A stretch of 64,000 nucleotides of DNA, taken from positions 62,001 to 126,000 of the forward strand of contig NZ_SRRP01000001.1 in assembly GCF_004785935.1 (NCBI RefSeq), given 5' to 3'. This document shows positions 54,392 to 63,303 of the stretch, one piece after another. Position 1 is the stretch's first letter. Each line of letters starts with the position of its first letter. A model generated the notes under the pieces. That model saw only the letters and a program-made list of their open reading frames with translations. It ran no database searches and was not told the DNA's origin. The stretch comes from Streptococcus rubneri (lineage in GTDB: Bacteria > Bacillota > Bacilli > Lactobacillales > Streptococcaceae). A program made the translations under genes and the position numbers.

Positions 54392-54940
54392 ATGCAATTT
54401 GAAGAAAAAACCATTGAGCGCAAGGAGATTTATCAAGGACCGATTTTCCAAGTAGTTACAGATCAAGTGGAACTACCTGACGGAAAAGGTCAAGCGCAGC
54501 GTGATTTGATTTTTCATAATGGAGCAGTAGCGGTTTTACCGATCACAGATGAGGGCAAGACCATTTTGGTCAAGCAGTACCGCAAGGCGATCGAGCGGAC
54601 TTCCGTAGAGGTCCCTGCAGGGAAGTTGGAAAAGGGTGAAAATGCGGATCCTCAAGCAGCCGCTCTGCGTGAGTTGGAAGAAGAAATTGGTTACACAGCG
54701 GATTTAGATTTGTTGTATGATTTTTATTCTGCTATTGGATTTTGCAACGAACGGATCAAACTCTATGTTGCGACCAACTTGAAAAAAGTGGAAAATCCTC
54801 GCCCCCAAGATGAAGACGAGACCTTGGAACTACTTGAGGTGACTTTAGCAGAAGCTGAGGAGTTGATCCAAACGGGCGATATCTGCGATGCCAAAACGAT
54901 TATGGCAGTTCAATATTGGAAACACCTACAAGACAAATAA
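54392..54940 (+). CDS. ADP-ribose pyrophosphatase-type Nudix hydrolase
   Basis: A product of 182 residues; the Nudix box is GKLEKGENADPQAAALRELEEEIGY, and the pattern VKQYRKAIERTSVEVPAGKLE is that of ADP-ribose pyrophosphatases (NudF type). It lies 9 bases behind glmU. In streptococci this gene is a fixed part of the operon with macP and mtnN. Confidence 0.92.
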   Translation: MQFEEKTIERKEIYQGPIFQVVTDQVELPDGKGQAQRDLIFHNGAVAVLPITDEGKTILVKQYRKAIERTSVEVPAGKLEKGENADPQAAALRELEEEIGYTADLDLLYDFYSAIGFCNERIKLYVATNLKKVENPRPQDEDETLELLEVTLAEAEELIQTGDICDAKTIMAVQYWKHLQDK

Positions 54941-54958
54941 AGAATAGAGGAGACACCG

Positions 54959-55297
54959 ATGGGCAAACCTTTATTAACCGATGATATGATTGAACGGGCA
55001 AACCGGGGAGAAGCGATCTCTGGTCCCCCGCTCTTTGATGAAGAAGAAACAAAAGTTCTCCCGACAGGAAACAGGGGATTTGGTTATGAACGACCAGTGA
55101 CTTCAAGGGAAGTAGACAGTGGACGTGGAGCATCGTATCCTCAGGAGACTATTCCAATCAGAGTCCAACCTACAGTGACTAAGAGTCGTCGGATTGAGAA
55201 CCAAAAAGATGAGGTGATTCAATCAAAATTGAATAAGATCTTATTTTGGGTCATCCTGCTCCTCATCTTGTTAATTCTTGCAATCTGGCGCTTATAA
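54959..55297 (+). CDS. macP: MacP, membrane-anchored activator of PBP2a
   Basis: A product of 112 residues: an intrinsically polar cytosolic part and one C-terminal helix (about 88-110: [17 protein letters not shown]). The start [22 protein letters not shown] followed by [10 protein letters not shown] matches pneumococcal MacP, in which a Thr near 32 is phosphorylated by StkP; Thr 31 is the equivalent here. Same operon position as in S. pneumoniae (between the Nudix gene and mtnN). Confidence 0.88.
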   Translation: MGKPLLTDDMIERANRGEAISGPPLFDEEETKVLPTGNRGFGYERPVTSREVDSGRGASYPQETIPIRVQPTVTKSRRIENQKDEVIQSKLNKILFWVILLLILLILAIWRL

Positions 55298-55324
55298 GGA
55301 GCGTCTACCAAAGGAGTTACGATT

Positions 55325-56017
55325 ATGAAAATTGGAATCATTGCGGCCATGCCACAAGAATTAAAAATCTTAGTGGAAGCTTTGCAGAACGGAGAGAAAC
55401 ACCTTCGCCTAGGAAAGGTCTACTATACAGGGTCGATTGGTCGCCATGAAGTGGTCTTGGTTGAAAGTGGTATCGGAAAAGTCATGTCAGCCATGAGTGT
55501 GGCTGTGTTGGCAAACGATTTTAAGGTGGAAGCCATTATCAATACAGGTTCTGCAGGTGCCGTAGCACCAGGGATGGCTGTTGGTGATATCGTCCTAGCG
55601 GACAAATTGGCCTACCATGATGTCGATGTGACAGCTTTTGGTTATGACTATGGCCAGATGGCGGGGCAACCTCTTTACTTTGAATCCAGCCGCTATTTTG
55701 TTTCAGAGATGAAAAAAGTTCTAGCTGAGGAACAAACACCGACCCATGTTGGCCTGATTGCGACTGGGGATAGCTTTATCGCGAGTGAAGAAAAAGTCGC
55801 AGCGATTCGAGAACATTTCCCAGAAGTATTGGCAGTTGAGATGGAAGGGGCAGCCATTGCCCAAGCGGCTCATGCAGCTGGTCGTCCTTTCATGGTCATT
55901 CGGGCTATGAGTGACACGGCAGATCACGCAGCTAATATCTCTTTTGATGAATTTATTGTTCAGGCTGGCGAGCGTTCTGCTCAAACCTTAATGACTTTCT
56001 TGAAGAGATTAGTATAG
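55325..56017 (+). CDS. mtnN: 5'-methylthioadenosine/S-adenosylhomocysteine nucleosidase
   Basis: Cleaves MTA and SAH (also called Pfs), giving the precursor for LuxS/AI-2. KIGIIAAMPQELKILVEAL, GIGKVMSAMS, INTGSAGAV and VEMEGAAIAQAAH with catalytic Glu and Asp (MSDTADH) are present. 230 residues. SD AAAGGAG. Last gene of the operon, followed by a terminator. Confidence 0.96.
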   Translation: MKIGIIAAMPQELKILVEALQNGEKHLRLGKVYYTGSIGRHEVVLVESGIGKVMSAMSVAVLANDFKVEAIINTGSAGAVAPGMAVGDIVLADKLAYHDVDVTAFGYDYGQMAGQPLYFESSRYFVSEMKKVLAEEQTPTHVGLIATGDSFIASEEKVAAIREHFPEVLAVEMEGAAIAQAAHAAGRPFMVIRAMSDTADHAANISFDEFIVQAGERSAQTLMTFLKRLV

Positions 56018-56030
56018 AAAAACTTAAGAT

Positions 56031-56063
56031 AATAGGACTAGCTAAGGGCTAGTCCTATTTTGC
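56031..56063 (+). terminator. Intrinsic terminator of the glmU-mtnN operon
   Basis: AATAGGACTAGC, TAAGG, GCTAGTCCTATT, then TTGCT: a 12-bp stem. Confidence 0.9.
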
Positions 56064-56095
56064 TAAGCTGATTCTGTAAAGTAACTGGTTCTTCA

Positions 56096-56104
56096 TGCTA
56101 TAAT
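56096..56104 (+). promoter_or_regulatory. Extended -10 promoter of nth
   Basis: TGCTATAAT lies 28 bases before the gene. Confidence 0.65.
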
Positions 56105-56131
56105 AGATTCTAGTAATGCAAAGGAGAAGTT

Positions 56132-56761
56132 ATGGTTTTATCAAAAAAACGGGCCCGTCATGTGATTGAAGAAATTATTGCCCTCTTTCCGGATGCTCAG
56201 CCAAGTTTGGATTTTCGCAACCATTTTGAATTATTAGTAGCGGTGATGCTCTCTGCTCAAACAACGGATGCGGCGGTTAATAAGGCAACTCCTGCCTTGT
56301 TTGAAGCCTTCCCAACTCCTCAAGCCATGGCGGTCGCTAGTGAAGCTGACATTGCCAAGCATATTTCCAAATTAGGTCTCTATCGCAATAAGGCTAAGTT
56401 TCTCAAAAAATGTGCCCAACAATTGTTGGATAACTTTAATGGGCAAGTCCCTCAGACACGGGAGGAACTGGAGAGTTTAGCCGGAGTGGGACGCAAAACA
56501 GCCAATGTGGTCATGAGTGTCGGTTTCGGAATTCCTGCCTTTGCTGTTGATACCCATGTAGAGAGGATTTGCAAGCACCATGACATCGTCAAGAAGTCAG
56601 CAACACCATTAGAAGTGGAAAAACGAGTCATGGACGTTCTTCCTCCTGAACGCTGGCTCCCAGCTCATCAGGCCATGATCTATTTTGGACGGGCTATTTG
56701 CCATCCGAAAAATCCTGAATGTGATCACTATCCGCAACTCTATAACTTTAAAGACAGTTAA
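56132..56761 (+). CDS. nth: Endonuclease III-type DNA glycosylase, without a complete Fe-S cluster
   Basis: Base-excision enzyme for oxidised pyrimidines. HhH motif LESLAGVGRKTANVVM (Lys in GRKTAN is catalytic) and VDTHVERIC (catalytic Asp) are intact. The C-terminal cluster site, normally C-x6-C-x2-C-x5-C, reads CHPKNPECDHYPQLYNFKDS: the last two cysteines are gone, so no [4Fe-4S] should form. Length 209. I believe relatives share this end, but cannot check. Confidence 0.93.
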   Translation: MVLSKKRARHVIEEIIALFPDAQPSLDFRNHFELLVAVMLSAQTTDAAVNKATPALFEAFPTPQAMAVASEADIAKHISKLGLYRNKAKFLKKCAQQLLDNFNGQVPQTREELESLAGVGRKTANVVMSVGFGIPAFAVDTHVERICKHHDIVKKSATPLEVEKRVMDVLPPERWLPAHQAMIYFGRAICHPKNPECDHYPQLYNFKDS

Positions 56762-56791
56762 AAAGCGAGGTCTGATGACTTCGCTTTTATT
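56761..56791. terminator. Bidirectional terminator between nth and the convergent HTH gene
   Basis: AAAAGCGAGGTC TGAT GACTTCGCTTTT, with A and T tracts on both sides. It overlaps the nth stop codon. Confidence 0.85.
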
Positions 56792-57380
56792 TGATAGGGA
56801 AGAAAGTAAGTAAGAGCCAAGAAATCAGTAGAGTAATAGCGCCAATTCCAAGGACAAATAGAATAGGAATGAGGATTCCTTCGTAGGGAGCTTTACCCCT
56901 TTCTTCTGCTTCTTCAATCTCGCTCAGACTGCGTCCTTGTTCATAGGCGACAAGCTGGCGATAAGTACGAAGATTATGCTTTTTCTTGAATTTCTCAATG
57001 CGTAGGGCGTAGAATATAGCGACAGCAAGAATCAAGCAACTAATAGCGATGCCGTATCCATCCAAATAAAGAATGAGGGGAGTGCTGATGATAGGACTGC
57101 CAATTAGCAGTAAGCTAAAGACCACTCCATCTTTTTGATAGCGCATAAATTCTTGGTCGTGAATAATTTGTTTCATGGTTTCCAAATCTCCTTTGACTAG
57201 TTTGTCCAGTGACACTTCAAAGACCTTGCTTAGTAAGAGCAGGTTTTGAATATCAGGATAGGTTGCGCCGCGTTCCCAGTTGGAAATGGATTGACGGCTG
57301 ACAAAGATGATTTCAGCTAATTCGTCTTGAGATAAGTTTTTCTCTTTACGATAGTGCTGAATTTGTTTCCCGACTTGCAT
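56787..57380 (-). CDS. XRE-family HTH regulator with C-terminal membrane domain
   Basis: A product of 197 residues. The N-terminal Cro/CI domain (1-65) has LSQDELAEIIFVSRQSISNWERGATYPDI. Two adjacent helices (about 85-125) and one near the C-terminus (about 168-193) follow, with the acidic linker RSLSEIEEAEERGKAPYEG. Such membrane-tethered regulators may sense envelope state. Monocistronic, with SD GAGGAAA. Confidence 0.85.
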   Translation of the reverse strand: MQVGKQIQHYRKEKNLSQDELAEIIFVSRQSISNWERGATYPDIQNLLLLSKVFEVSLDKLVKGDLETMKQIIHDQEFMRYQKDGVVFSLLLIGSPIISTPLILYLDGYGIAISCLILAVAIFYALRIEKFKKKHNLRTYRQLVAYEQGRSLSEIEEAEERGKAPYEGILIPILFVLGIGAITLLISWLLLTFFPIK

Positions 57381-57549
57381 AAGATTTCCTCGCTTCCTGA
57401 TTTCATTCTACTCAATTTTATAAAAAAGGGCTATCAAAGTTCTTTGACATGTTGATTTCATGGGCTTTAGTAAAGGTTTTTGCACTGGATTTACAGGTCT
57501 GTCAATTCATATTTCCCTATTGAAAAAGGGGCCAGTAGCCTCCTTCTTC

Positions 57550-57936
57550 TTATTCACTAAATCTTAAAAAGTAACCATCTGGATCCAAAATCGCAAATTC
57601 ATGGGGATAAATAAAGTTATCTCCCACTCGAAATTCTCTTTTTGTCAGAGGACGATGGATGGGATATTGAGCTTCCAGCAGTTTTTGGTGGAGCTGAGGG
57701 ACATCCTTGATGCCAAAGGAAATATTGACACCTCGCCCGAAAGGATAAGTCAGTTGGGCTAATTCTTCTGCGCTGCCTTCTTCTAGCATAAGTTGGCAGT
57801 CTTCAAGTGAGAGGAAGAGAAATTTCTCCTCTGGACGCGCGTATTCAACAGAGAATCCCAGCAAGTCGCAGTAGAAGCGCCGCGATTTCTCGATATCCGA
57901 TACGACAAATTCAGGAATGACAGCTTGATAGTCCAT
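57550..57936 (-). CDS. VOC-superfamily protein (glyoxalase / bleomycin-resistance fold)
   Basis: A product of 128 residues with two beta-alpha-beta-beta-beta units: VIPEFVVSDIEKSRRFYCDLLGF and NISFGIKDVPQLHQKLLEA, and the C-terminal FAILDPDGYFLRFSE. It resembles bleomycin-binding proteins; Glu/His metal ligands are only partly present. It is 11 bases after xth (same strand), so the two are co-transcribed. Confidence 0.85.
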   Translation of the reverse strand: MDYQAVIPEFVVSDIEKSRRFYCDLLGFSVEYARPEEKFLFLSLEDCQLMLEEGSAEELAQLTYPFGRGVNISFGIKDVPQLHQKLLEAQYPIHRPLTKREFRVGDNFIYPHEFAILDPDGYFLRFSE

Positions 57937-57947
57937 TCGTTTTCTCC

Positions 57948-58775
57948 TTAGAGCTCAATCTCCATGACAATTGGTGTATGGTCTTGACGGGCGCCGGAGT
58001 CAATCATAGCTGATTTAGTCACTTTGTCCGCAATTCGGTTAGAAGTGAGCCAGTAGTCAATTCTCCAGCCTGTATTGTTGATTTTAGAAGTCTTGCTACG
58101 TTGCGCCCACCAGGTGTATTGATCTGGAAGGTCCCCATGCAAGTGGCGGAAGGTATCAGTGAATCCTTTGGCTAGCAAGTTGGTGAAGCCTGCCCGTTCT
58201 TCATCGGTAAAGCCTGGGGAACGACGGTTGCTAGCTGGATTGGCCAAGTCGATTTCCTTGTGGGCTACGTTGTAGTCGCCTGTAGCCAGAACTGGTTTTT
58301 GTTGATCTAGTTCCGCCAGGTAGTCTGCGTATTTGGCATCCCAGATTTGGCGTTCTTCTAGGCGTTTGAGCCCATCCCCAGCATTCGGAGTATAGACCTG
58401 GGTCACAAAGAAGTCATCAAATTCAAGAGTAATAATTCGACCCTCGACATCCATGGTAGAGGGAGCACCGATTTCTGGGAAGGTTACCGTTGGTGTCAAT
58501 TCTTTTTTGTAGAGGAACATGGTTCCTGCATATCCTTTACGAGCGGGTTCTACAGAGGACCGCCAAGTGTTTTCATATCCAGGGAACAGCTCTTCTAAGA
58601 CCTCTAAGTGTTTTTTCGTTGGTCCTTTGGCAGATAATTTTGTTTCCTGAATGGCAATGATATCCGCATTCTCTGCAACCAAGGTAAGGAGGACGTCTTG
58701 CGAGAGCTTCGCGCGTGCAGAGTCACTCGTCAAGGCGGCATTTAATGAGTCAATATTCCATGAGATTAGTTTCAT
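57948..58775 (-). CDS. xth: Exodeoxyribonuclease III / AP endonuclease
   Basis: A product of 275 residues of the EEP family: MKLISWNIDSLNAAL at the start, IIAIQETKLS (metal Glu), FVTQVYTPNAG, TGDYNVAH, and the closing DHTPIVMEI with catalytic His. It cuts at abasic sites in base-excision repair, so it complements nth next door. The start is preceded by AAAGGAAACG. Confidence 0.95.
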   Translation of the reverse strand: MKLISWNIDSLNAALTSDSARAKLSQDVLLTLVAENADIIAIQETKLSAKGPTKKHLEVLEELFPGYENTWRSSVEPARKGYAGTMFLYKKELTPTVTFPEIGAPSTMDVEGRIITLEFDDFFVTQVYTPNAGDGLKRLEERQIWDAKYADYLAELDQQKPVLATGDYNVAHKEIDLANPASNRRSPGFTDEERAGFTNLLAKGFTDTFRHLHGDLPDQYTWWAQRSKTSKINNTGWRIDYWLTSNRIADKVTKSAMIDSGARQDHTPIVMEIEL

Positions 58776-58808
58776 ATCGTTTCCTTTACTAACTTTGTCG
58801 ATGCTTCT

Positions 58809-58817
58809 ATTATACCA
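58809..58817 (-). promoter_or_regulatory. Extended -10 promoter of xth
   Basis: TGGTATAAT on the minus strand, 33 bases before the start codon. Confidence 0.65.
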
Positions 58818-59024
58818 AAAAATATCCAGTCTCCTGTTTCTTGTGATTTGAAGAAAGCTACGACACTTTAGTAAACAAGAAATGTTGCTTATGATTTTTC
58901 AGTCGAATGTATCCTTACCCAGCTTCACAAAAAGAAGTTGAATGTTTATGTGATTCTCTATCAGAAATACTAGGTGTGAATTTTGCTTTTTCTCGTTCCC
59001 AACAGTTCGCGACCTAACGAAATG

Positions 59025-59033
59025 TGCTATAAT
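59025..59033 (+). promoter_or_regulatory. Extended -10 promoter of the pbp2b operon
   Basis: TGCTATAAT lies 119 bases before ATG 59153, a long leader. The intergenic region 58776-59152 otherwise holds only the xth promoter and a 36-codon frame (from 58907) without SD that I do not count as a gene. Confidence 0.65.
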
Positions 59034-59152
59034 GGAGGTTGAGTTTTAAATAAGAAATTCCCTTTGCTTCTTTTTGAAAATAGCCTTCTTTTTCGAAGGA
59101 GGTGTTTTCAGATTGGATGCAGTGGGATTCGGATAAGATGGAAAGGAGAGGT

Positions 59153-61234
59153 ATGGCTCGAAAATCTAAGCGTCCGAAAAAAGCGCAAGTTAGAGTGAGA
59201 AAATTTGATAATCGTTGGATTACCAGAAGATTGTATCTTTTATTTAGTATTGTATGTACCCTCTTTTTGATTTTGATTGCTCGTCTGGGCTATATGCAAA
59301 TCACTCATCAAGAATTTTATACGCAAAAATTGGCCAAAGCCACTAAAAAACATCTGACAAGAGGTAGTTTGCGAGGGCAAATCTATGATGCATCTGGCAA
59401 ACCCTTGGTCGAAAATGTGGACAAGCAGGTCTTGTCTTTTACCCGTAGCAACAAATTTACAGCTGCTCAAATGCGTCAGACAGCTCAGGCTCTTCTGAGT
59501 TATGTGGAGGTTTCAAATCCTCAGGTTACCAAGCGCCAAGAAGTTGATTTTTATCTGGCTAATACGGACGTCTATCAAGAGGTAGTGTCCAAGCTTCCAA
59601 AAGAGCACCGTATTGATACTGACGGGAATCCTCTCCCAGAAGCGAAAATCTACCAATATGCGGTGGACAGTATTGACCCGGCCAAATTGGGGTATACGGA
59701 TGAGGAAAAGAAGGCAATCTATCTTTTTAGCCAAATGAATGCCGTCGAGAATTTTGCCAGCGCAACCATTGTAACAGATCCTATGTCTGAGGAACAGGTC
59801 ACTTCGGTCAGGGACCATCTGAAAGAATTTCCAGGATTCGAAGTGATTACAGGATGGGACCGAAAGGTTGCTGATACACCCTTGGCTTCTATTATTGGAA
59901 GTGTCTCTACAGAACAAGCGGGCTTACCTGCTGAAGAAGTAGATGACTATGTGAAAAAAGGTTATGCACTCAATGATCGGGTCGGTACCTCCTATCTGGA
60001 AAAAGAATATGAAGCAGTGCTCCAAGGGAAACGCGTTGAAAAAGAAATCCATTTGGATAAGAATGGAAATGTAGAAAAGATCAAAACTCTTTCCAAAGGA
60101 AGCAAGGGGAAGAATATCAAACTCTCCATTGATCTCGATTTTCAAAAAGGGGTCGAGGAAATCTTGAAGAAATCCTTCCAAGCAGAATTAGCTGCTGGCA
60201 ATGCGACCTACTCTGAAGGGGTCTATGCAGTCGCCATGGATCCGAAAACAGGAAAAATTTTGGCCATGGCTGGGATGAAGCATGAAGCAGGTTCGCAAGA
60301 TCTCACTGCAGATGCCTTGGGGACAGTGACCAATGTCTTTGTTCCAGGGTCAGTGGTCAAGGCAGCCACTCTGACTGCTGGTTGGGAGAATGGTGCCATT
60401 TCTGGGAATCAGGTTTTGGTGGATCAACCGATTGTATTTGCTGGTTCTGCTCCTTTGACCTCTTGGTTTACTCAATTTGGAAGCCGAGAGATTGATGCAG
60501 TTCAAGCCCTCGAATATTCCTCCAACACCTACATGGTACAGGTGGCTCTTAATCTTATGGGGCAACCTTACCACCCGAATATGCTTTTAAAGACAGATCA
60601 GTTGGATCCTGCTATGGAAAAACTACGGTCTACCTTTGCCTCTTATGGACTTGGAGCTCCAACGGGAATTGATCTTCCAAATGAATCAACAGGGTTTGTT
60701 CCAAAAGAGTTTTCAGTCGGAAATTACTTGAGCGATGCCTTTGGACAGTTTGATAATTATACCCCGATGCAATTAGCTCAATATGTCGCAACCATCGCCA
60801 ATGATGGGAAACGGGTAGCCCCTCACCTAGTTCAAGGGGTCTATGAGAATGATGCAAAAGGAGGCTTGGGACCACTGAAGGAAGAGATCCCTACCAAAGA
60901 GCTCAACCAAGTCGCACTTACTCCTGAAAATCTCTCCTTGATCAAACAAGGTTTTTATCAAGTGGCAAATGGAACTAGTGGTTTAACAACAGGGAAGGCT
61001 GTTGGAGAAGGGGCTGCAGTTTCGATCAGTGCCAAAACAGGAACAGCGGAAACCTTTGTAAATGGCGGAACCCCAGCCATTAATACCAATGTGGTGGCCT
61101 ATGCACCGTCTGATAATCCTCAGATTGCCGTTGCAGTGGTCTTCCCACATAATACCAATCTCCAAGCGACCGTCAGTCATAATATTACGAGAGAAATTAT
61201 CAATCTCTACCAGCAAAAACACCCTATGAATTAG
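59153..61234 (+). CDS. pbp2B: Penicillin-binding protein 2B (class B transpeptidase)
   Basis: Essential peptidoglycan transpeptidase of peripheral growth and a beta-lactam target. From ATG 59153 (SD GGAGAGG) there are 693 residues: a basic cytosolic end, one helix (about 35-55: [21 protein letters not shown]), a dimerisation domain, and the transpeptidase domain with SVVK (active Ser), SSN and KTGTAE. The motif surroundings ([19 protein letters not shown]) are as in pneumococcal PBP2b, and the C-terminus HPMN is identical. The cytosolic part is longer than in pneumococcus; a start at 59102 has no SD. Confidence 0.95.
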   Translation: MARKSKRPKKAQVRVRKFDNRWITRRLYLLFSIVCTLFLILIARLGYMQITHQEFYTQKLAKATKKHLTRGSLRGQIYDASGKPLVENVDKQVLSFTRSNKFTAAQMRQTAQALLSYVEVSNPQVTKRQEVDFYLANTDVYQEVVSKLPKEHRIDTDGNPLPEAKIYQYAVDSIDPAKLGYTDEEKKAIYLFSQMNAVENFASATIVTDPMSEEQVTSVRDHLKEFPGFEVITGWDRKVADTPLASIIGSVSTEQAGLPAEEVDDYVKKGYALNDRVGTSYLEKEYEAVLQGKRVEKEIHLDKNGNVEKIKTLSKGSKGKNIKLSIDLDFQKGVEEILKKSFQAELAAGNATYSEGVYAVAMDPKTGKILAMAGMKHEAGSQDLTADALGTVTNVFVPGSVVKAATLTAGWENGAISGNQVLVDQPIVFAGSAPLTSWFTQFGSREIDAVQALEYSSNTYMVQVALNLMGQPYHPNMLLKTDQLDPAMEKLRSTFASYGLGAPTGIDLPNESTGFVPKEFSVGNYLSDAFGQFDNYTPMQLAQYVATIANDGKRVAPHLVQGVYENDAKGGLGPLKEEIPTKELNQVALTPENLSLIKQGFYQVANGTSGLTTGKAVGEGAAVSISAKTGTAETFVNGGTPAINTNVVAYAPSDNPQIAVAVVFPHNTNLQATVSHNITREIINLYQQKHPMN

Positions 61235-61244
61235 AAAGGAAGCT

Positions 61245-61841
61245 ATGCTTTATCCAACTCCCATCGCTAAATTAATTGAAAGTTATTCGAAGCTCCCTGG
61301 TATTGGGATCAAGACGGCAACTCGTCTGGCCTTTTATACCATTGGAATGAGTGATGATGATGTCAATGAGTTTGCAAAAAATCTCTTATCAGCAAAGCGG
61401 GAATTAGGCTATTGCTCCATCTGTGGAAACCTGACAGATGAAGAAGATTGTGCCATTTGTCGAGATGAGTCTCGTGATCCATCGACCATTTTAGTGGTAG
61501 AAGATAGCCGAGATGTTTCAGCCATGGAAAATATCCAGGAGTACCACGGTCGCTATCATGTCCTCCATGGCTTGATTTCGCCCATGAATGGGGTTGGACC
61601 GGATGATATTAACCTCAAGTCCTTGATTACACGATTAATGGATCATGAGGTCCAAGAAGTCATTGTGGCGACCAATGCAACTGCAGATGGTGAAGCGACT
61701 TCTATGTATATCTCACGCGTCCTCAAACCAGCTGGCATCAAAGTGACCCGTTTGGCGCGTGGATTAGCTGTCGGAGCCGATATCGAGTATGCGGACGAAG
61801 TGACCCTTCTTCGAGCTATTGAAAATCGAACCGAGTTATAA
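61245..61841 (+). CDS. recR: Recombination protein RecR
   Basis: A product of 198 residues: helix-hairpin-helix [16 protein letters not shown]4 zinc finger ([16 protein letters not shown]), Toprim domain from [14 protein letters not shown], and the C-terminal [19 protein letters not shown]. It loads RecA at gaps with RecO. Starts 10 bases after pbp2b, with SD GAAAGGAAG. Confidence 0.97.
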   Translation: MLYPTPIAKLIESYSKLPGIGIKTATRLAFYTIGMSDDDVNEFAKNLLSAKRELGYCSICGNLTDEEDCAICRDESRDPSTILVVEDSRDVSAMENIQEYHGRYHVLHGLISPMNGVGPDDINLKSLITRLMDHEVQEVIVATNATADGEATSMYISRVLKPAGIKVTRLARGLAVGADIEYADEVTLLRAIENRTEL

Positions 61842-61851
61842 GCGGTTACAG

Positions 61852-62032
61852 AAGAGGCTGGGACAAAAGTCCTAGCCTCTCAATTGTCTTTGGATTGTCG
61901 AGCAAGACGCAGTGGTTGAGTGGGCTCTACTACGCTGATTTCATCAGCTTTTATAGCCCTACTCAACTGTGCGGAGGTGGGACGACGAAATCGAATTCTA
62001 ACGAATTACCGATTTCTGTCCCACTCTCTTTT
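61852..62032. repeat. 182-bp three-hairpin intergenic element, copy 2 (inverted)
   Basis: Reverse complement of 9991-10172. By eye there are three substitutions (in GATTTCG-AATTC, in the GGGCTATAAAAGC segment and in GCTCGACAATCC), so about 98% identity. It begins 10 bases after the recR stop and probably terminates that transcript; ddl has its own promoter behind it. No ORF in 61842-62168 is credible. Confidence 0.9.
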
Positions 62033-62076
62033 TTGTTTTTTAGGTGTTCTCACTCGTTTTCTTTCTTTTTAAAGTG

Positions 62077-62085
62077 TGGTATACT
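62077..62085 (+). promoter_or_regulatory. Extended -10 promoter of ddl
   Basis: TGGTATACT, 84 bases before ddl, downstream of the repeat element. Confidence 0.65.
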
Positions 62086-62168
62086 AGAGGGACGAACTCG
62101 TATGTGAGGAGTGCTTTTGATAAGTCGATTATGAAGCACAAAATTAAATAAAGGATTAGGACCAAACA

Positions 62169-63215
62169 ATGGCAAAAGAAAAAATTGTACTTCTTTATGG
62201 TGGCCGTAGCGCAGAGCGCGAAGTGTCTGTGCTTTCCGCTGAAAGCGTCATGCGGGCGATTAATTATGACAAGTATTCTGTTGAGACTTATTTCATTACT
62301 CAAGCTGGGGACTTCATCAAGACCCAAACTTTTGAAGAGAAGCCTGCTGAAACAGAGCGCTTGATGACCAATGAGACCATTGATTGGGACGCTAAAGTAA
62401 CTCCGAGCAGTATCTACCAAGAAGGAGCGGTTGTCTTTCCAGTCCTTCATGGACCAATGGGAGAAGATGGATCGGTTCAAGGTTTCCTAGAAGTATTGAA
62501 ACTCCCTTATGTGGGATGTGATATTCTTTCTTCTAGTGTGGCGATGGACAAGATTACCACCAAACGGGTCCTAGAATCTGCAGGGATTCCACAAGTTCCT
62601 TATGTGGCTGTCCTTGAAGGAGATGACCTAGAGGCTAAGATTGCCTTAATCGAAAAGGAATTGACCTATCCGGTCTTTACCAAGCCTTCTAATATGGGCT
62701 CTAGTGTCGGGATTTCAAAAGCAGAGAACCAAGCAGAACTTCGCAAGTCTTTGGAATTGGCCTTTAAATACGATAGCCGTGTTTTGGTTGAGCAAGGTGT
62801 CGTAGCGCGCGAAATCGAAGTAGGATTGTTAGGCAACTACGATGTCAAGAGCACCCTACCTGGTGAAGTGGTCAAAGATGTAGCCTTCTATGACTACGAA
62901 GCCAAATACATCGATAATAAGATTACGATGGCGATTCCAGCTGAAATTCCTGCAGAAGTTGCTGCGACCATGCGTCAGAATGCAGAACTAGCCTTCCGTG
63001 CCATTGGTGGCAAGGGTCTCTCCCGTTGTGATTTTTTCTACACAGAGGACGGGGGCATCTACTTGAATGAGCTCAATACCATGCCTGGCTTTACCCAATG
63101 GTCTATGTATCCTTTACTTTGGGATAACATGGGCTTGTCCTATCCTGATTTGATCGAGCGTTTGGTTGAGTTGGCAAAAGAAACCTTTGAAAAGCGCGAA
63201 GCGCACTTACTTTAA
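62169..63215 (+). CDS. ddl: D-alanine--D-alanine ligase
   Basis: ATP-grasp enzyme making D-Ala-D-Ala for the wall precursor. [18 protein letters not shown] at the N-terminus, [19 protein letters not shown], the ATP-binding [15 protein letters not shown], and [24 protein letters not shown] at the C-terminus with Mg ligands. 348 residues. In order with pbp2b-recR and murF, as in pneumococcus. Confidence 0.97.
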   Translation: MAKEKIVLLYGGRSAEREVSVLSAESVMRAINYDKYSVETYFITQAGDFIKTQTFEEKPAETERLMTNETIDWDAKVTPSSIYQEGAVVFPVLHGPMGEDGSVQGFLEVLKLPYVGCDILSSSVAMDKITTKRVLESAGIPQVPYVAVLEGDDLEAKIALIEKELTYPVFTKPSNMGSSVGISKAENQAELRKSLELAFKYDSRVLVEQGVVAREIEVGLLGNYDVKSTLPGEVVKDVAFYDYEAKYIDNKITMAIPAEIPAEVAATMRQNAELAFRAIGGKGLSRCDFFYTEDGGIYLNELNTMPGFTQWSMYPLLWDNMGLSYPDLIERLVELAKETFEKREAHLL

Positions 63216-63231
63216 GAAACTGTTCCTAGCG

Positions 63232-63292
63232 GGAGTGGGAGATGAAGTCAACTCATAGAGGAGTCGCTTTTCTTCCTGCTCCCACTTTTTAG
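63232..63292 (+). terminator. Long hairpin between ddl and murF, probably terminator or attenuator
   Basis: AGTGGGAG (63234-63241) pairs with CTCCCACT (63279-63286), followed by TTTTT; an inner stem AAGTCAACTC / GGAGTCGCTT is imperfect. The murF SD (AGAGGAG) begins right after the Ts, so murF is either reached by read-through or has a promoter that I do not see. Confidence 0.65.
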
Positions 63293-63303
63293 AGGAGAAT
63301 ACC

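Noticed and set aside
58907-59017. A 36-codon frame (start MYPYPASQKEVE) before the pbp2b promoter
   Set aside because: No SD or promoter; too short to support without conservation data.
61895-62107. A 70-codon frame between recR and ddl
   Set aside because: It lies in the hairpin repeat and the ddl promoter; its composition reflects the repeat.
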